This document shows, one piece after another, positions 1 to 7,896 of a DNA stretch of 56,156 bases. The translations under genes and the position numbers were made by a program. Within the stretch, counting starts at the first letter, position 1. Each line of letters opens with the position of its first letter. The notes beneath the pieces are model-generated. The model saw only the letters and a list, made by a program, of their open reading frames with translations. It was not told the DNA's origin and searched no databases. This DNA comes from Planctomycetota bacterium (GTDB taxonomy: Bacteria; Planctomycetota; UBA1135; UBA2386), in the NCBI GenBank assembly GCA_025459175.1, contig JALORC010000039.1, positions 1 to 56,156 on the forward strand, written 5' to 3'.

Positions 1-666
1 TTCGTGCCGCGGCTGTGGGCGAGCCGGCAGATCGCGTTCCTGGTCGACGAACTGCGCCAGCAGGCCGGCGACCTCGGCGGGCCGCTGCAGCGCCCCGGCC
101 ACGATCCGTTCGCCGACCCGCGCAACCGCGAACTGCGCGACGAGATCCTGCGCCTGTCGACGCGCTTCGGCGTGATGGGCGAGTACACGTCGTTCCTCGC
201 CACCGAGGGCAGTCGCCTCGACGACTGGCAGGCGCTGACGGTGGCGTGCCAGCAGGCGCTGGCCGGGCGCGCGGTGGCGACGCGCAGCGGTGCCGCGGCC
301 GTCAACCAGGGCTGCAACCTGTGGGCGCAGAAGGGCCAGATCACCGCCAACGCCAGCAACCGCTACCTCGACGCCGGCCTGCGCGAGGTCGAGACGAGTG
401 CGATCCAGCAGGTCTGCGATCGCTCGTTCTTCCGCCGCGGCGAGCGCTGGATCGACGGCAACTCGGTGCTCGCGCAGCGGCTCGAGCCCGACCTTCGCAT
501 CGAGCTCGGCACGCCCGAGTTCTTCACCTTGTTGCGTCGCCTGGAGACGCAGAACCGCGGCGGCGTGTTGTCGCTGCACGGCGAGATCCTGCTCGAAGTC
601 GATGGCAGGAACGTGCTCGTCGTCCCCCCGCAACAGACCCTGCAGACCCTGGAGACCATCCGATGA
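1..666 (+). CDS. VIT/vWA-domain protein, C-terminal fragment
   Basis: The frame is open from the first base of the window, so the start lies upstream and only the last 221 codons are present. The segment reading FVPRLWASRQIAFLVDELRQ, followed by a region ending in GVMGEYTSFLATE, matches the conserved stretch that follows the vWA domain in bacterial inter-alpha-trypsin-inhibitor-like (VIT plus vWA) proteins. These are large exported or membrane-bound proteins of uncertain function, common in planctomycetes. The stop codon overlaps the ATG of the next gene (ATGA at 663-666), so the two are probably translationally coupled. The vWA and VIT domains themselves are outside the window, and the family call rests on the C-terminal signature alone. 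Confidence 0.75.
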   Translation, partial: FVPRLWASRQIAFLVDELRQQAGDLGGPLQRPGHDPFADPRNRELRDEILRLSTRFGVMGEYTSFLATEGSRLDDWQALTVACQQALAGRAVATRSGAAAVNQGCNLWAQKGQITANASNRYLDAGLREVETSAIQQVCDRSFFRRGERWIDGNSVLAQRLEPDLRIELGTPEFFTLLRRLETQNRGGVLSLHGEILLEVDGRNVLVVPPQQTLQTLETIR

Positions 667-1925
667 TCCGTTCCACTTCGTTGCTTCTCGCCCTCGCCGC
701 CGCGCTCGCTGCGCAGGGCCCCGCGGTGCCGCCGGCGGTCACGCCGGTGACGCCGGTCGTGACGCCGGCCGCGCCGCTGGCGCCGGCAGTAGCGGCGGTC
801 GTTCCCGCCACCAAGCGACCGATCGACCTCGCCATCTGCCTCGACATCAGCGGCAGCATGGACGGCCTGATCGACGCCGCGCGCCAGAACCTCTGGTCGG
901 TCGTCAACGACCTCGCTCTGCTGCAGCCGGCGCCGACGCTGCGCGTGGCGCTGCTGACCTACGGCTGTTCGGCGCACCCGGCCGAGAATGGCTTCGTCGC
1001 CGTCGAGACCGACTTCACGACCGACCTCGACCTGGTGTCGCAGAAGCTGTTCGCACTGAAGACCAACGGCGGTGACGAATACGTCGCCCGCGTCGTGCAG
1101 AAGGCGATCGACAGCCTCGCGTGGTCGAAGGACAAGGGCGCGCTGCAGCTGATGTTCGTCGCCGGCAACGAGCCCGCCACGCAGGACCCGACGCTCGACG
1201 TCGCGGCGGCGACCAAGGCGGCGATCAGCCGCGGTGTGGTCGTCAACACGATCTTCTGCGGCGACCCGACCGAGGGCATCAACACCGGCTGGGCCGAGGT
1301 GGCCAAGCTCGCCGACGGCAAGTACGCGGCGATCCAGCAGGACCAGTCGGTGGCGATCGTGACGCCGTTCGACGCGCAGCTGGTCGAACTCAGCACGGCG
1401 ATGAACTCCACCTACCTGCCGTACGGCGCGCAGCGCGAGGTTTGGGCCGCGAACCAGGTGGCGCAGGACAGCAACGCCGCGGTGCTCAACGTCGCCGCCG
1501 CCGCGCAGCGCTGCCAGACCAAGGCCTCGGGGCTCTACGACAACCGGCAGTGGGACCTCGTCGATGCCTGTGCGGACCCGAAGTTCGAGCTCGACAAGGT
1601 CAAGAAGGAGGACCTGCCGGAGGCGCTGCGCAAGCTGCCACTGGCCGAGCTGCAGGCCACCGTCGCCGCCCAGAAAGCGAAGCGCGCCGAGCTCAAGCAG
1701 AAGGTCGACGCGATCGGCAAGCAGCGCGATGCGTTCTTGCAGGAGGAGCTCGAGAAGCTCGGCGCCGCCGGCGACCAGCGCTTCGAACGCGCGGTGCTGG
1801 AGTCGGTGCGCGAGCAGGCGAAGGCGCGTGGGTTCCAGCGGCCGGCGCCGGCGCCGGCACCGACCTCGGCCCCGGCCGCTGCTCCGACCAGTGCCCCGGC
1901 CGCGCCGGGGAAGGCGCCTTGCTGA
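663..1925 (+). CDS. Exported von Willebrand factor type A domain protein
   Basis: This is a 420-residue protein. The start is the ATG overlapping the previous stop and is followed by a signal peptide (about residues 1-18, ending ALAAQG). A Pro/Val/Ala-rich linker runs to about residue 50, then comes a vWA domain with an intact DxSxS metal-ion adhesion site (Asp61, Ser63, Ser65, in DISGSM) extending to about residue 270. A charged, probably helical segment (about 300-390) and a Pro/Ala-rich tail ending in Cys follow. vWA domains of this kind bind partner proteins through a divalent metal, and the partner here is unknown. Coupling to the upstream VIT/vWA gene suggests the two act together at the cell surface. 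Confidence 0.8.
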   Translation: MIRSTSLLLALAAALAAQGPAVPPAVTPVTPVVTPAAPLAPAVAAVVPATKRPIDLAICLDISGSMDGLIDAARQNLWSVVNDLALLQPAPTLRVALLTYGCSAHPAENGFVAVETDFTTDLDLVSQKLFALKTNGGDEYVARVVQKAIDSLAWSKDKGALQLMFVAGNEPATQDPTLDVAAATKAAISRGVVVNTIFCGDPTEGINTGWAEVAKLADGKYAAIQQDQSVAIVTPFDAQLVELSTAMNSTYLPYGAQREVWAANQVAQDSNAAVLNVAAAAQRCQTKASGLYDNRQWDLVDACADPKFELDKVKKEDLPEALRKLPLAELQATVAAQKAKRAELKQKVDAIGKQRDAFLQEELEKLGAAGDQRFERAVLESVREQAKARGFQRPAPAPAPTSAPAAAPTSAPAAPGKAPC

Positions 1926-1969
1926 CAGCGTGCGGCTCCTGACCGAGGGGCCGCTACGCTGTCGCGGAC

Positions 1970-2686
1970 GTGAATGCCGTGACCACCAAGAAGACCGTGC
2001 TGGTCGTCGAGGACGATGCCGCGATCCGGCGCGGCCTCGTCGATTCGCTGCAGTTCGCCGGCTACACGGTGATCGCGTGCAGCTGCGGCCAGGAAGGTCA
2101 GCAGGTGGCGACGTCGGCGCAGCTCGATCTGGCGATCCTCGACGTGATGCTGCCCAAGCGCACCGGCTTCGAGATCCTCGCCGAGGTGCGCAAGGCGCGA
2201 CCGCTGCTGCCGGTGATCCTGGTCACCGCGCGCGGCGCCGAACAGGACCGCGTGCACGGCCTGCAGACCGGCGCCGACGACTACGTGGTGAAGCCGTTCT
2301 CGAGCAAGGAGCTGCTGGCGCGCGTCGCCGCGGTGCTGCGGCGCAGCGCCGAGCGACCGAGCGACGTCGCTCGCGTCGTCGTCGCCGGTCGCTCCATCGA
2401 CTTCGAACGGCGCGAGGTGGTGCGGCCCGACCAGAGCCGCGTGCTGCTGTCCGAGCGCGAGGTCGAACTGCTGCGGTACCTGGTGCAGAACCGCGGCCGC
2501 GCCATCAGCCGCAACGAGCTGCTCGAGAAGGTCTGGGGCCTGCCCGGCGGCGATTCGGGGTCGCGCGCGGTCGACATGCACATCGTCAACCTGCGCGACA
2601 AGCTCGCCGACCCGTCGGCGCAACCCGAGGTGCTGCTGACCGTGCGCGGCAAGGGCTACATGCTCGCCGATGGTGGGGCGCCATGA
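1970..2686 (+). CDS. OmpR/PhoB-family response regulator
   Basis: This 238-residue cytoplasmic transcription regulator has an N-terminal receiver domain with the acidic pair Asp15/Asp16, phospho-acceptor Asp58 (in LAILDVMLPKR), Thr86 and Lys108 (in YVVKPF). The C-terminal OmpR-type winged helix (about 140-235) ends in the usual VRGKGYML hairpin. The start is GTG at 1970; a second GTG at 1979 would only remove three residues. The stop overlaps the ATG of the following sensor kinase (ATGA at 2683-2686), so this is a two-component operon. The signal and the target genes cannot be read from sequence. The adjacent vWA pair is a candidate target only by proximity. Confidence 0.92.
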   Translation: MNAVTTKKTVLVVEDDAAIRRGLVDSLQFAGYTVIACSCGQEGQQVATSAQLDLAILDVMLPKRTGFEILAEVRKARPLLPVILVTARGAEQDRVHGLQTGADDYVVKPFSSKELLARVAAVLRRSAERPSDVARVVVAGRSIDFERREVVRPDQSRVLLSEREVELLRYLVQNRGRAISRNELLEKVWGLPGGDSGSRAVDMHIVNLRDKLADPSAQPEVLLTVRGKGYMLADGGAP

Positions 2687-4433
2687 GTCGCGCCGGTTCT
2701 CGCGCCTGGGTCGGGTTCGGAATCACCGCCGCGGTGCTGTTGGCGATGGTCAGCTGGCTGACCGTGGTGCTGGTGCGCACGAGCGGCTGCGGCTCGCGCT
2801 GTGGCGGCTCGACAGCTGGCTGGCCCCGCAGCTGGCGCGCGAGGCGATGCGACCGGCGCGCGACTTCCGCGCCTTCCCGTCCGCCTCGGCGGCGTGGACG
2901 CGTGGCCTGATGCGGCTCGGCAGCGACGAAGTGGTGTTCAACTCGCCGCTGCTCGGGGTCGAGCCGGGACTGTTCGCGCTGCACTTCGAACTCGGGCCCG
3001 AAGGCATCGTCAGTCCGCAGGTGCCGCAGGGCAACGAGCGCGACGTCTGCGAGGCGAACGGCATCGACCGTGCCGTGCTCGATCGCGCCGCGCAGCGGCT
3101 GGCGGAGTTCGAGCGCCAGCTCGACCGGGACGCCTTGCTGCGCCGCCAGGGCATCGCCGAGGCGCAGCTGCCGATGATGGGTTGCAACGCGGTGCCGCCC
3201 GAGGCCCCGGCGCAGACGCAGCAGAGCGTCGCCGAGTTCTCGAACCGCCAGCGCAGCGTGCAGAACGTGTTCGCGCCGCAGCAGCAGGCGGCCGACAACA
3301 CGAACGGCCAGCTGTTCGTCGGGGCCCTGCAGTCCGGCAACGTGCCGAGCCTCAACACCAGCACCGATCAGGTCGGGCCGATGACGCCGATCTGGCTCGA
3401 CGGCGAAGTGGCGCGGCTGGTGTTCGTGCGGCGCGTCACCAGCGCCGGTGTGCAGCGGCTGCAGGGTGCGGTCGTCGACTGGGCGCGCATGCAGCAGGAA
3501 CTGCTGGCGCAGGTCGCCGATCTGTTCGCGCCGGGCGCACAGCTGGTCCGCTGCGACCAGCCCGACGCGAGCGAGCAGCCGTCGATGCTGGCGTCGATCC
3601 CGGTCCGGTTGATCGCGAGCTGCCCCGGCGAGATCGGTGTCGGACTGCCGCTGCCGTGGATGCTCGCTTCGGTGTGGGGCATCACGCTGCTGGGCCTCGC
3701 GATGCTCGGCTTCACGCTGCGCGCCGCGATCGGCTACGGCGAACGGCGCGCGCGCTTCGCGTCGGCGGTCACGCACGAACTGCGCACGCCGCTGACGACG
3801 TTCCGGATGTACAGCGAGATGCTCGCCGACGGGGTCGTCACCGAGCCGGCGGCGCAACGCGAATACCTCGGCACGCTGCAGCGCGAATCGGATCGGCTGG
3901 CGCGCGTGGTCGAGAACGTGCTGGCGTGGTCGCGGCTCGAGGAAGGGCGGTTCCGCAGTCGGCGCGAGACGCACCGGCTCGCGGCGCTGCTCGAACGGGT
4001 CACGCCGCCGCTGCAGCGCCGGCTGCAGGAGGTCGAACTCGAGTTGGTGGTGCAATGGGATCCGGCGTTCGTGGACACCGAGATCGCGACCGACGAGGAC
4101 GCGGTCGGGCAGATCCTGTTCAACCTCGTCGACAACGCGGCGAAGTACGCGCGCGACGCCGTCGATCGGCGCGTCGAGCTGCAGGTCGCGGTGGCCGACG
4201 ATCGGGTGGTGCTGACGCTGCGTGATCACGGGCCGGGTGTGCCCGCGGCGATGCGCGCACGCATCTTCGCGCCGTTCGACCGCGGTGCGGTGGCGGCCGG
4301 GGACAACGACGTGCCGGGTGTCGGACTCGGCCTCTCACTGGCGCGTGGGCTGGCGCGCGATCTGGGCGGCGAGCTGCGGCTCGAGGCCGGTGGGGGTGCC
4401 GGGGCGGCGTTCTCGCTCGTGTTGCCGCGCTGA
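2683..4433 (+). CDS. Sensor histidine kinase, frameshifted near its 5' end
   Basis: This is the partner of the upstream regulator. The kinase core is complete: H-box ASAVTHELRTPLTTFR, N-box LFNLVDNAAKYARD, G1 DHGPGVP and G2 GVGLGLSLARGLA, with a transmembrane helix just before the H-box (about 3655-3720). A periplasmic sensor region of nearly 300 residues precedes it. The ATG overlapping the regulator stop opens a first membrane helix (GITAAVLLAMVSWLTVVLVR), but that frame then becomes implausible and stops at 2910. The frame reading RLRLALWRLDSWLAPQLARE and the rest of the kinase lies one base off. Restoring one G in CGCACGAGCGG near 2778 joins them into about 583 residues. As written, the N-terminal membrane helix is disconnected. 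Assembly error and real mutation are both possible. Confidence 0.85.
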
Positions 4434-4578
4434 TGCGCCCGCCACGTTCCGACGAACGGACCGCGACCTCACTCCGGAGCGCGAGTCACAACGGTGGTTT
4501 TGCAGCAGCGACTGGACCGGGGCTGCCTCGCCGTGGTCGCCGCACCGGCGCTATGCTGCGCGTCGGAGACTGCAACGG

Positions 4579-5505
4579 ATGAACACCGCACCGGAACCGC
4601 TCGGCGGACTGATCGAGTTCATGGCGTTCGACGCCGACGGCAACGGCCTCACGCGCTTCCGCTACTACTCGATGCTGCCGCATTCCTACGGCAATGGCCA
4701 CTTTGCCGGCCGCTTCGTCGATGGCGTCTACACCTGCGCCATGCCCGACGGCAGCAAGGTCATCGAAGCGGATGGCGCCGACGGGGTCGGTGTCACGATC
4801 TTCGGTGAGGACGGGTTGCCGGTCGCGACGTTCCGTACATCGCGGCAGGCCACGGGGCGGTGCGAGATCGAAGCCAGCAGCGGCAAGTTCTTCGGCTGGC
4901 ATGCGAACGGCAAGCTGGCGCTGGTCGCGACGTTCAGCCAGGCGATGTACGACGCATGGGGGATCGACGCCAAGGTCTCGCCGCAGGCGGCGCAGTCGGC
5001 TCACTCACGAGCGGGGTTCCGGACCTGCGTCGAGCCGTGGTTGGCAGCGGCGGCAAGGATCCCGGACGACTTGGTGCGCGCTCATGCAGCAAGGGGTCTG
5101 GAGGCGTTGCGCATGCATGCGCAGCAGGGTCTCGCCGCGCTGCGCGCGTCGGACCAGATCGACATGACGACCATCCTGGCGTTGATGGTCCTGCGACCGC
5201 CGACCATCGATCACGACGCCTCGGTGTTGTGCCACCTCTTGATGAGCTGCGATCCCGAGGTCCGAGCGACCGCACATGCCTTGCTCGACAAGCTCGGCGC
5301 GGATGCCGCGCGCGCCGCGGTGCGGTTGGCGGGGATGAAACAGGAGGACCACCATGACGCCGTCCAGGCCTGGGTGGACGCCGCCTTGCTGCGTCTTGGC
5401 CGACACGGTCTCGCCGAGTTGCAGCGGGAGAGTAGCGTTGGTGACGAGGAGCGGGGGATGCTGGCGTCGACGATCGAGTGGCTGGAGGCCAACCTCGGCG
5501 GCTGA
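4579..5505 (+). CDS. Protein of unknown function
   Basis: This is a 308-residue protein that I do not recognise. The start is the ATG reading MNTAPEPLGG; no upstream in-frame start is attractive because the preceding 145 bases read poorly as protein. There is no signal peptide, so it is probably cytoplasmic. The first 120 residues are rich in Gly, Asp and aromatic residues, with short beta-strand-like stretches such as FFGWHANGKLALVATF that recall MORN or toxin-repeat hairpins. From about residue 150 the sequence becomes Ala/Leu-rich and helical, with a HEAT-like segment (EVRATAHALLDKLG). The gene stands alone between the two-component system and the next secreted protein. Confidence 0.7.
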   Translation: MNTAPEPLGGLIEFMAFDADGNGLTRFRYYSMLPHSYGNGHFAGRFVDGVYTCAMPDGSKVIEADGADGVGVTIFGEDGLPVATFRTSRQATGRCEIEASSGKFFGWHANGKLALVATFSQAMYDAWGIDAKVSPQAAQSAHSRAGFRTCVEPWLAAAARIPDDLVRAHAARGLEALRMHAQQGLAALRASDQIDMTTILALMVLRPPTIDHDASVLCHLLMSCDPEVRATAHALLDKLGADAARAAVRLAGMKQEDHHDAVQAWVDAALLRLGRHGLAELQRESSVGDEERGMLASTIEWLEANLGG

Positions 5506-5572
5506 GTGTCGGCGACCGGGAACGTGCACGGGGAGGCATGTGTGCGCGCCGGGCGGCTGTACGAACGCGACG

Positions 5573-5586
5573 GAATCCGCGGATTC
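5573..5586. promoter_or_regulatory. Perfect 14-bp palindrome upstream of a secreted-protein gene
   Basis: GAATCCGCGGATTC is a perfect inverted repeat 63 bases before the start of the next gene, in a short intergenic segment. It has the size and symmetry of a dimeric-regulator operator, but no known motif matches and no promoter elements are clear around it. Confidence 0.3.
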
Positions 5587-5649
5587 TCGGTTGTACGGCA
5601 CCCATCGCCGACCTCGGACGATCGGTCATCGTCCGTTCGCGAGGTTCTC

Positions 5650-7881
5650 GTGCCCCACAGCTCTCCGTTCTTGCTCCTCCCGCTCCTGCTCACCGCTCTG
5701 CTGGCGCCGCTCACGGCGCAGCAACCGGCGGCGTCGGCCACGCTGCAGCTGCCGCGTGGCACCGTGCACCTCGACCAGCCTGGTGACGGCCGCATCTGGG
5801 CGAAGGGTGACGACTGGAAGGCGTCCTTCGGTGCCGACGGGGTCGCCTTCGTGCCGTTCCTCGGCGCCGCTGCCCCGCGCAACTTCCCGCTCGCGCTGCA
5901 GCTGGTGCGCGTGACCAGTGGAGTGCGCGACGTGCCGTTCGCCGCCGTGGGCCGGCCGCTGCCACGCGGGGAGGCGCGCATCGAGATCGCGCGTGGTTCG
6001 GTCGTCGAGGCCTACGACCTGCGCGCCGGTGGCATCGAGCAGATGTTCGTGTTCGTCGACGCCCCGCGCAACGGTGCGCTCGCCGTCGAGCTGGCGATCA
6101 CCTCGGAACTGCACGGCGAAGCGCTCGCCGACGGCGCGTGCCGCTTCCGCAACGAACATGGTGGCGTCGACATCGGCAAGGCGACCGTGATCGATGCCGC
6201 GGGTCGCACCGCACCGTGCACGCTGTCGTTCACGCCAGAGCGCCTGCGCTGGACGGTGCCGGCGGAGTTCGTGGCCGCGGCGACGTTCCCGCTGACGATC
6301 GATCCGCTGATCACCACGTCCGGGCTGCTGCCGGCCCAGGTAACGCCGCTGCTACTGCCCGACGTCGCCTTCGTCGGCAGCTGGGGCGGCTGGTACGGCG
6401 CCGTGATCGAGGAGATCTTCAGCGCCACCGACCACGACGTCGTGATCGTCGCGCGCGACTCGGCCGGCAACCTCGGCGACACCGAGTACGTCGACTTCAC
6501 CAGCGTCTCGTGGATCCGGCCGAAAGTGGCGAGCCACCGCACGGCCTCGCAGTTCCTGTGCGTGGCGCAGCGGGCCGGCAGCAGCGCGTTCGGCATCGCG
6601 GCGCGCCTCGTCGACTTCAGCGCGCTCGGCGGCTTCCCGACCCTGTCGGCGCTCGGCCAGATCCCGGTCACCACGACGATCTTCGAGGCGCGGCCCGACG
6701 TCGGCGGGGATGGGTCGATCCTGTCGGCGCTGCCCGGTGACTACTGCATCACCTGGGAGGCGAACGGCGCCGTCTTCTACCGGCGCATCGACACCACTGG
6801 CGCGTTCGGCATCGTGCAGACGATCCCGTCGACGCAGCCGGCGACGAACGCGCGGATCGCGAAGAGCTGTGGCAGCAACCTCGCCGCCGTGGCCGATTGG
6901 ACCATCGTCTACGAGCAGGAAGTGAACGCGAGCGACCACGACATCTGGGGCATGCGCCTGTCGCGCACTGGCCAGGCCGGGGTGCCGTTCGCGATCGCCA
7001 CCGGCCCGACCGACGATCGCCACGCCGAGGTCTCGGCGAAGGCCGACCTGATCGCCGGCGAACCGTGGATGGTCGTGTGGGATCGGTTCGTGCCCGGCGG
7101 GCCGTTCACGTTCGCGCACTTCGACATCCACGGCGCGGTCTACAGCCAGGACAGCGCGATCACGCCGGCGACCAACCTGACCTCGCTGCTGCTGCGCACG
7201 ACTTCGTTCGACCAGACCAACCCGTGCGTCGACAGCGACGGCATTCGTTTCGCCGTCGGCTTCGCCGAGCGGCCCCAAGCCGTCGCCGACGTGCAGCCGT
7301 ACCTGGCCACGGTGCACGTGGCCAACGGTTCGAGCCTCGACGTGACGGCCTACGCCGAGCTGCTCAACGCCAGTGCGAGCCCGGACGACCACCTGCAGAT
7401 CACCAGCGAGCACAGCGGCGGGGCCAGCACGTCCGGGTACATGGCGGTGTGGGACGTGACCCTGTCGAGCAACGTGGTCACCAGCGTCGGGGCCCTCTAC
7501 CAAGGCCACGTGAACATCTCGTCGGCCAGTTACTTCGCCCACATCCTCAACGGTTGTGGCCAGATGCAGATCACCGAGGCCGGATTGCCGGCGCTCGGCC
7601 AGGTCATCTCGATCACCCTGGTGGGGGCGCAGGGCATCCCGATCCTCGCGCTCGGCACCTCGGTGCCACCGATCCCGTTGTGTGTGGCCTGCGAGCTCGG
7701 CGTCGATCCCGCCACGGCCGTGCTGTTGCTCACCACGAACTACTCGCTGCAGATTCCCGCGGACACCGCGCTCATCGCGACCCAGGTGGCAGCCCAGGGC
7801 ATCGACTTCCTCGCACCCGGCGGCTGCGCCTCGCCGATCCTCGCGACGTTGACTGACGAGCTGCTGATCACCCTGCTGTGA
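5650..7881 (+). CDS. Large secreted protein with planctomycete-type C-terminal domain
   Basis: This is a 743-residue exported protein. GTG at 5650 is preferred as start because it gives a clean signal peptide (hydrophobic SPFLLLPLLLTALLAPL, then TAQQ); the longer open frame from 5506 adds an implausible arginine-rich leader. About 200 residues of beta-rich sequence follow, ending near PLTIDPLI, and then a central region with blocks such as WMVVWDRF and YMAVWDV spaced as in a beta-propeller. The last 110 residues or so (starting at NGCGQMQITEAGLPALGQ) form a small beta-rich domain related to the C-termini of the sulfatase and the three repeat proteins in this window. Its function is unknown. 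Confidence 0.75.
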   Translation: MPHSSPFLLLPLLLTALLAPLTAQQPAASATLQLPRGTVHLDQPGDGRIWAKGDDWKASFGADGVAFVPFLGAAAPRNFPLALQLVRVTSGVRDVPFAAVGRPLPRGEARIEIARGSVVEAYDLRAGGIEQMFVFVDAPRNGALAVELAITSELHGEALADGACRFRNEHGGVDIGKATVIDAAGRTAPCTLSFTPERLRWTVPAEFVAAATFPLTIDPLITTSGLLPAQVTPLLLPDVAFVGSWGGWYGAVIEEIFSATDHDVVIVARDSAGNLGDTEYVDFTSVSWIRPKVASHRTASQFLCVAQRAGSSAFGIAARLVDFSALGGFPTLSALGQIPVTTTIFEARPDVGGDGSILSALPGDYCITWEANGAVFYRRIDTTGAFGIVQTIPSTQPATNARIAKSCGSNLAAVADWTIVYEQEVNASDHDIWGMRLSRTGQAGVPFAIATGPTDDRHAEVSAKADLIAGEPWMVVWDRFVPGGPFTFAHFDIHGAVYSQDSAITPATNLTSLLLRTTSFDQTNPCVDSDGIRFAVGFAERPQAVADVQPYLATVHVANGSSLDVTAYAELLNASASPDDHLQITSEHSGGASTSGYMAVWDVTLSSNVVTSVGALYQGHVNISSASYFAHILNGCGQMQITEAGLPALGQVISITLVGAQGIPILALGTSVPPIPLCVACELGVDPATAVLLLTTNYSLQIPADTALIATQVAAQGIDFLAPGGCASPILATLTDELLITLL

Positions 7882-7896
7882 GCCAGCGGCCGATGG

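Noticed and set aside
5506..5649. Upstream extension of the secreted protein gene to 5506
   Set aside because: The extension is arginine/serine-rich and puts the signal peptide about 48 residues inside the protein; GTG 5650 starts directly at the signal peptide.
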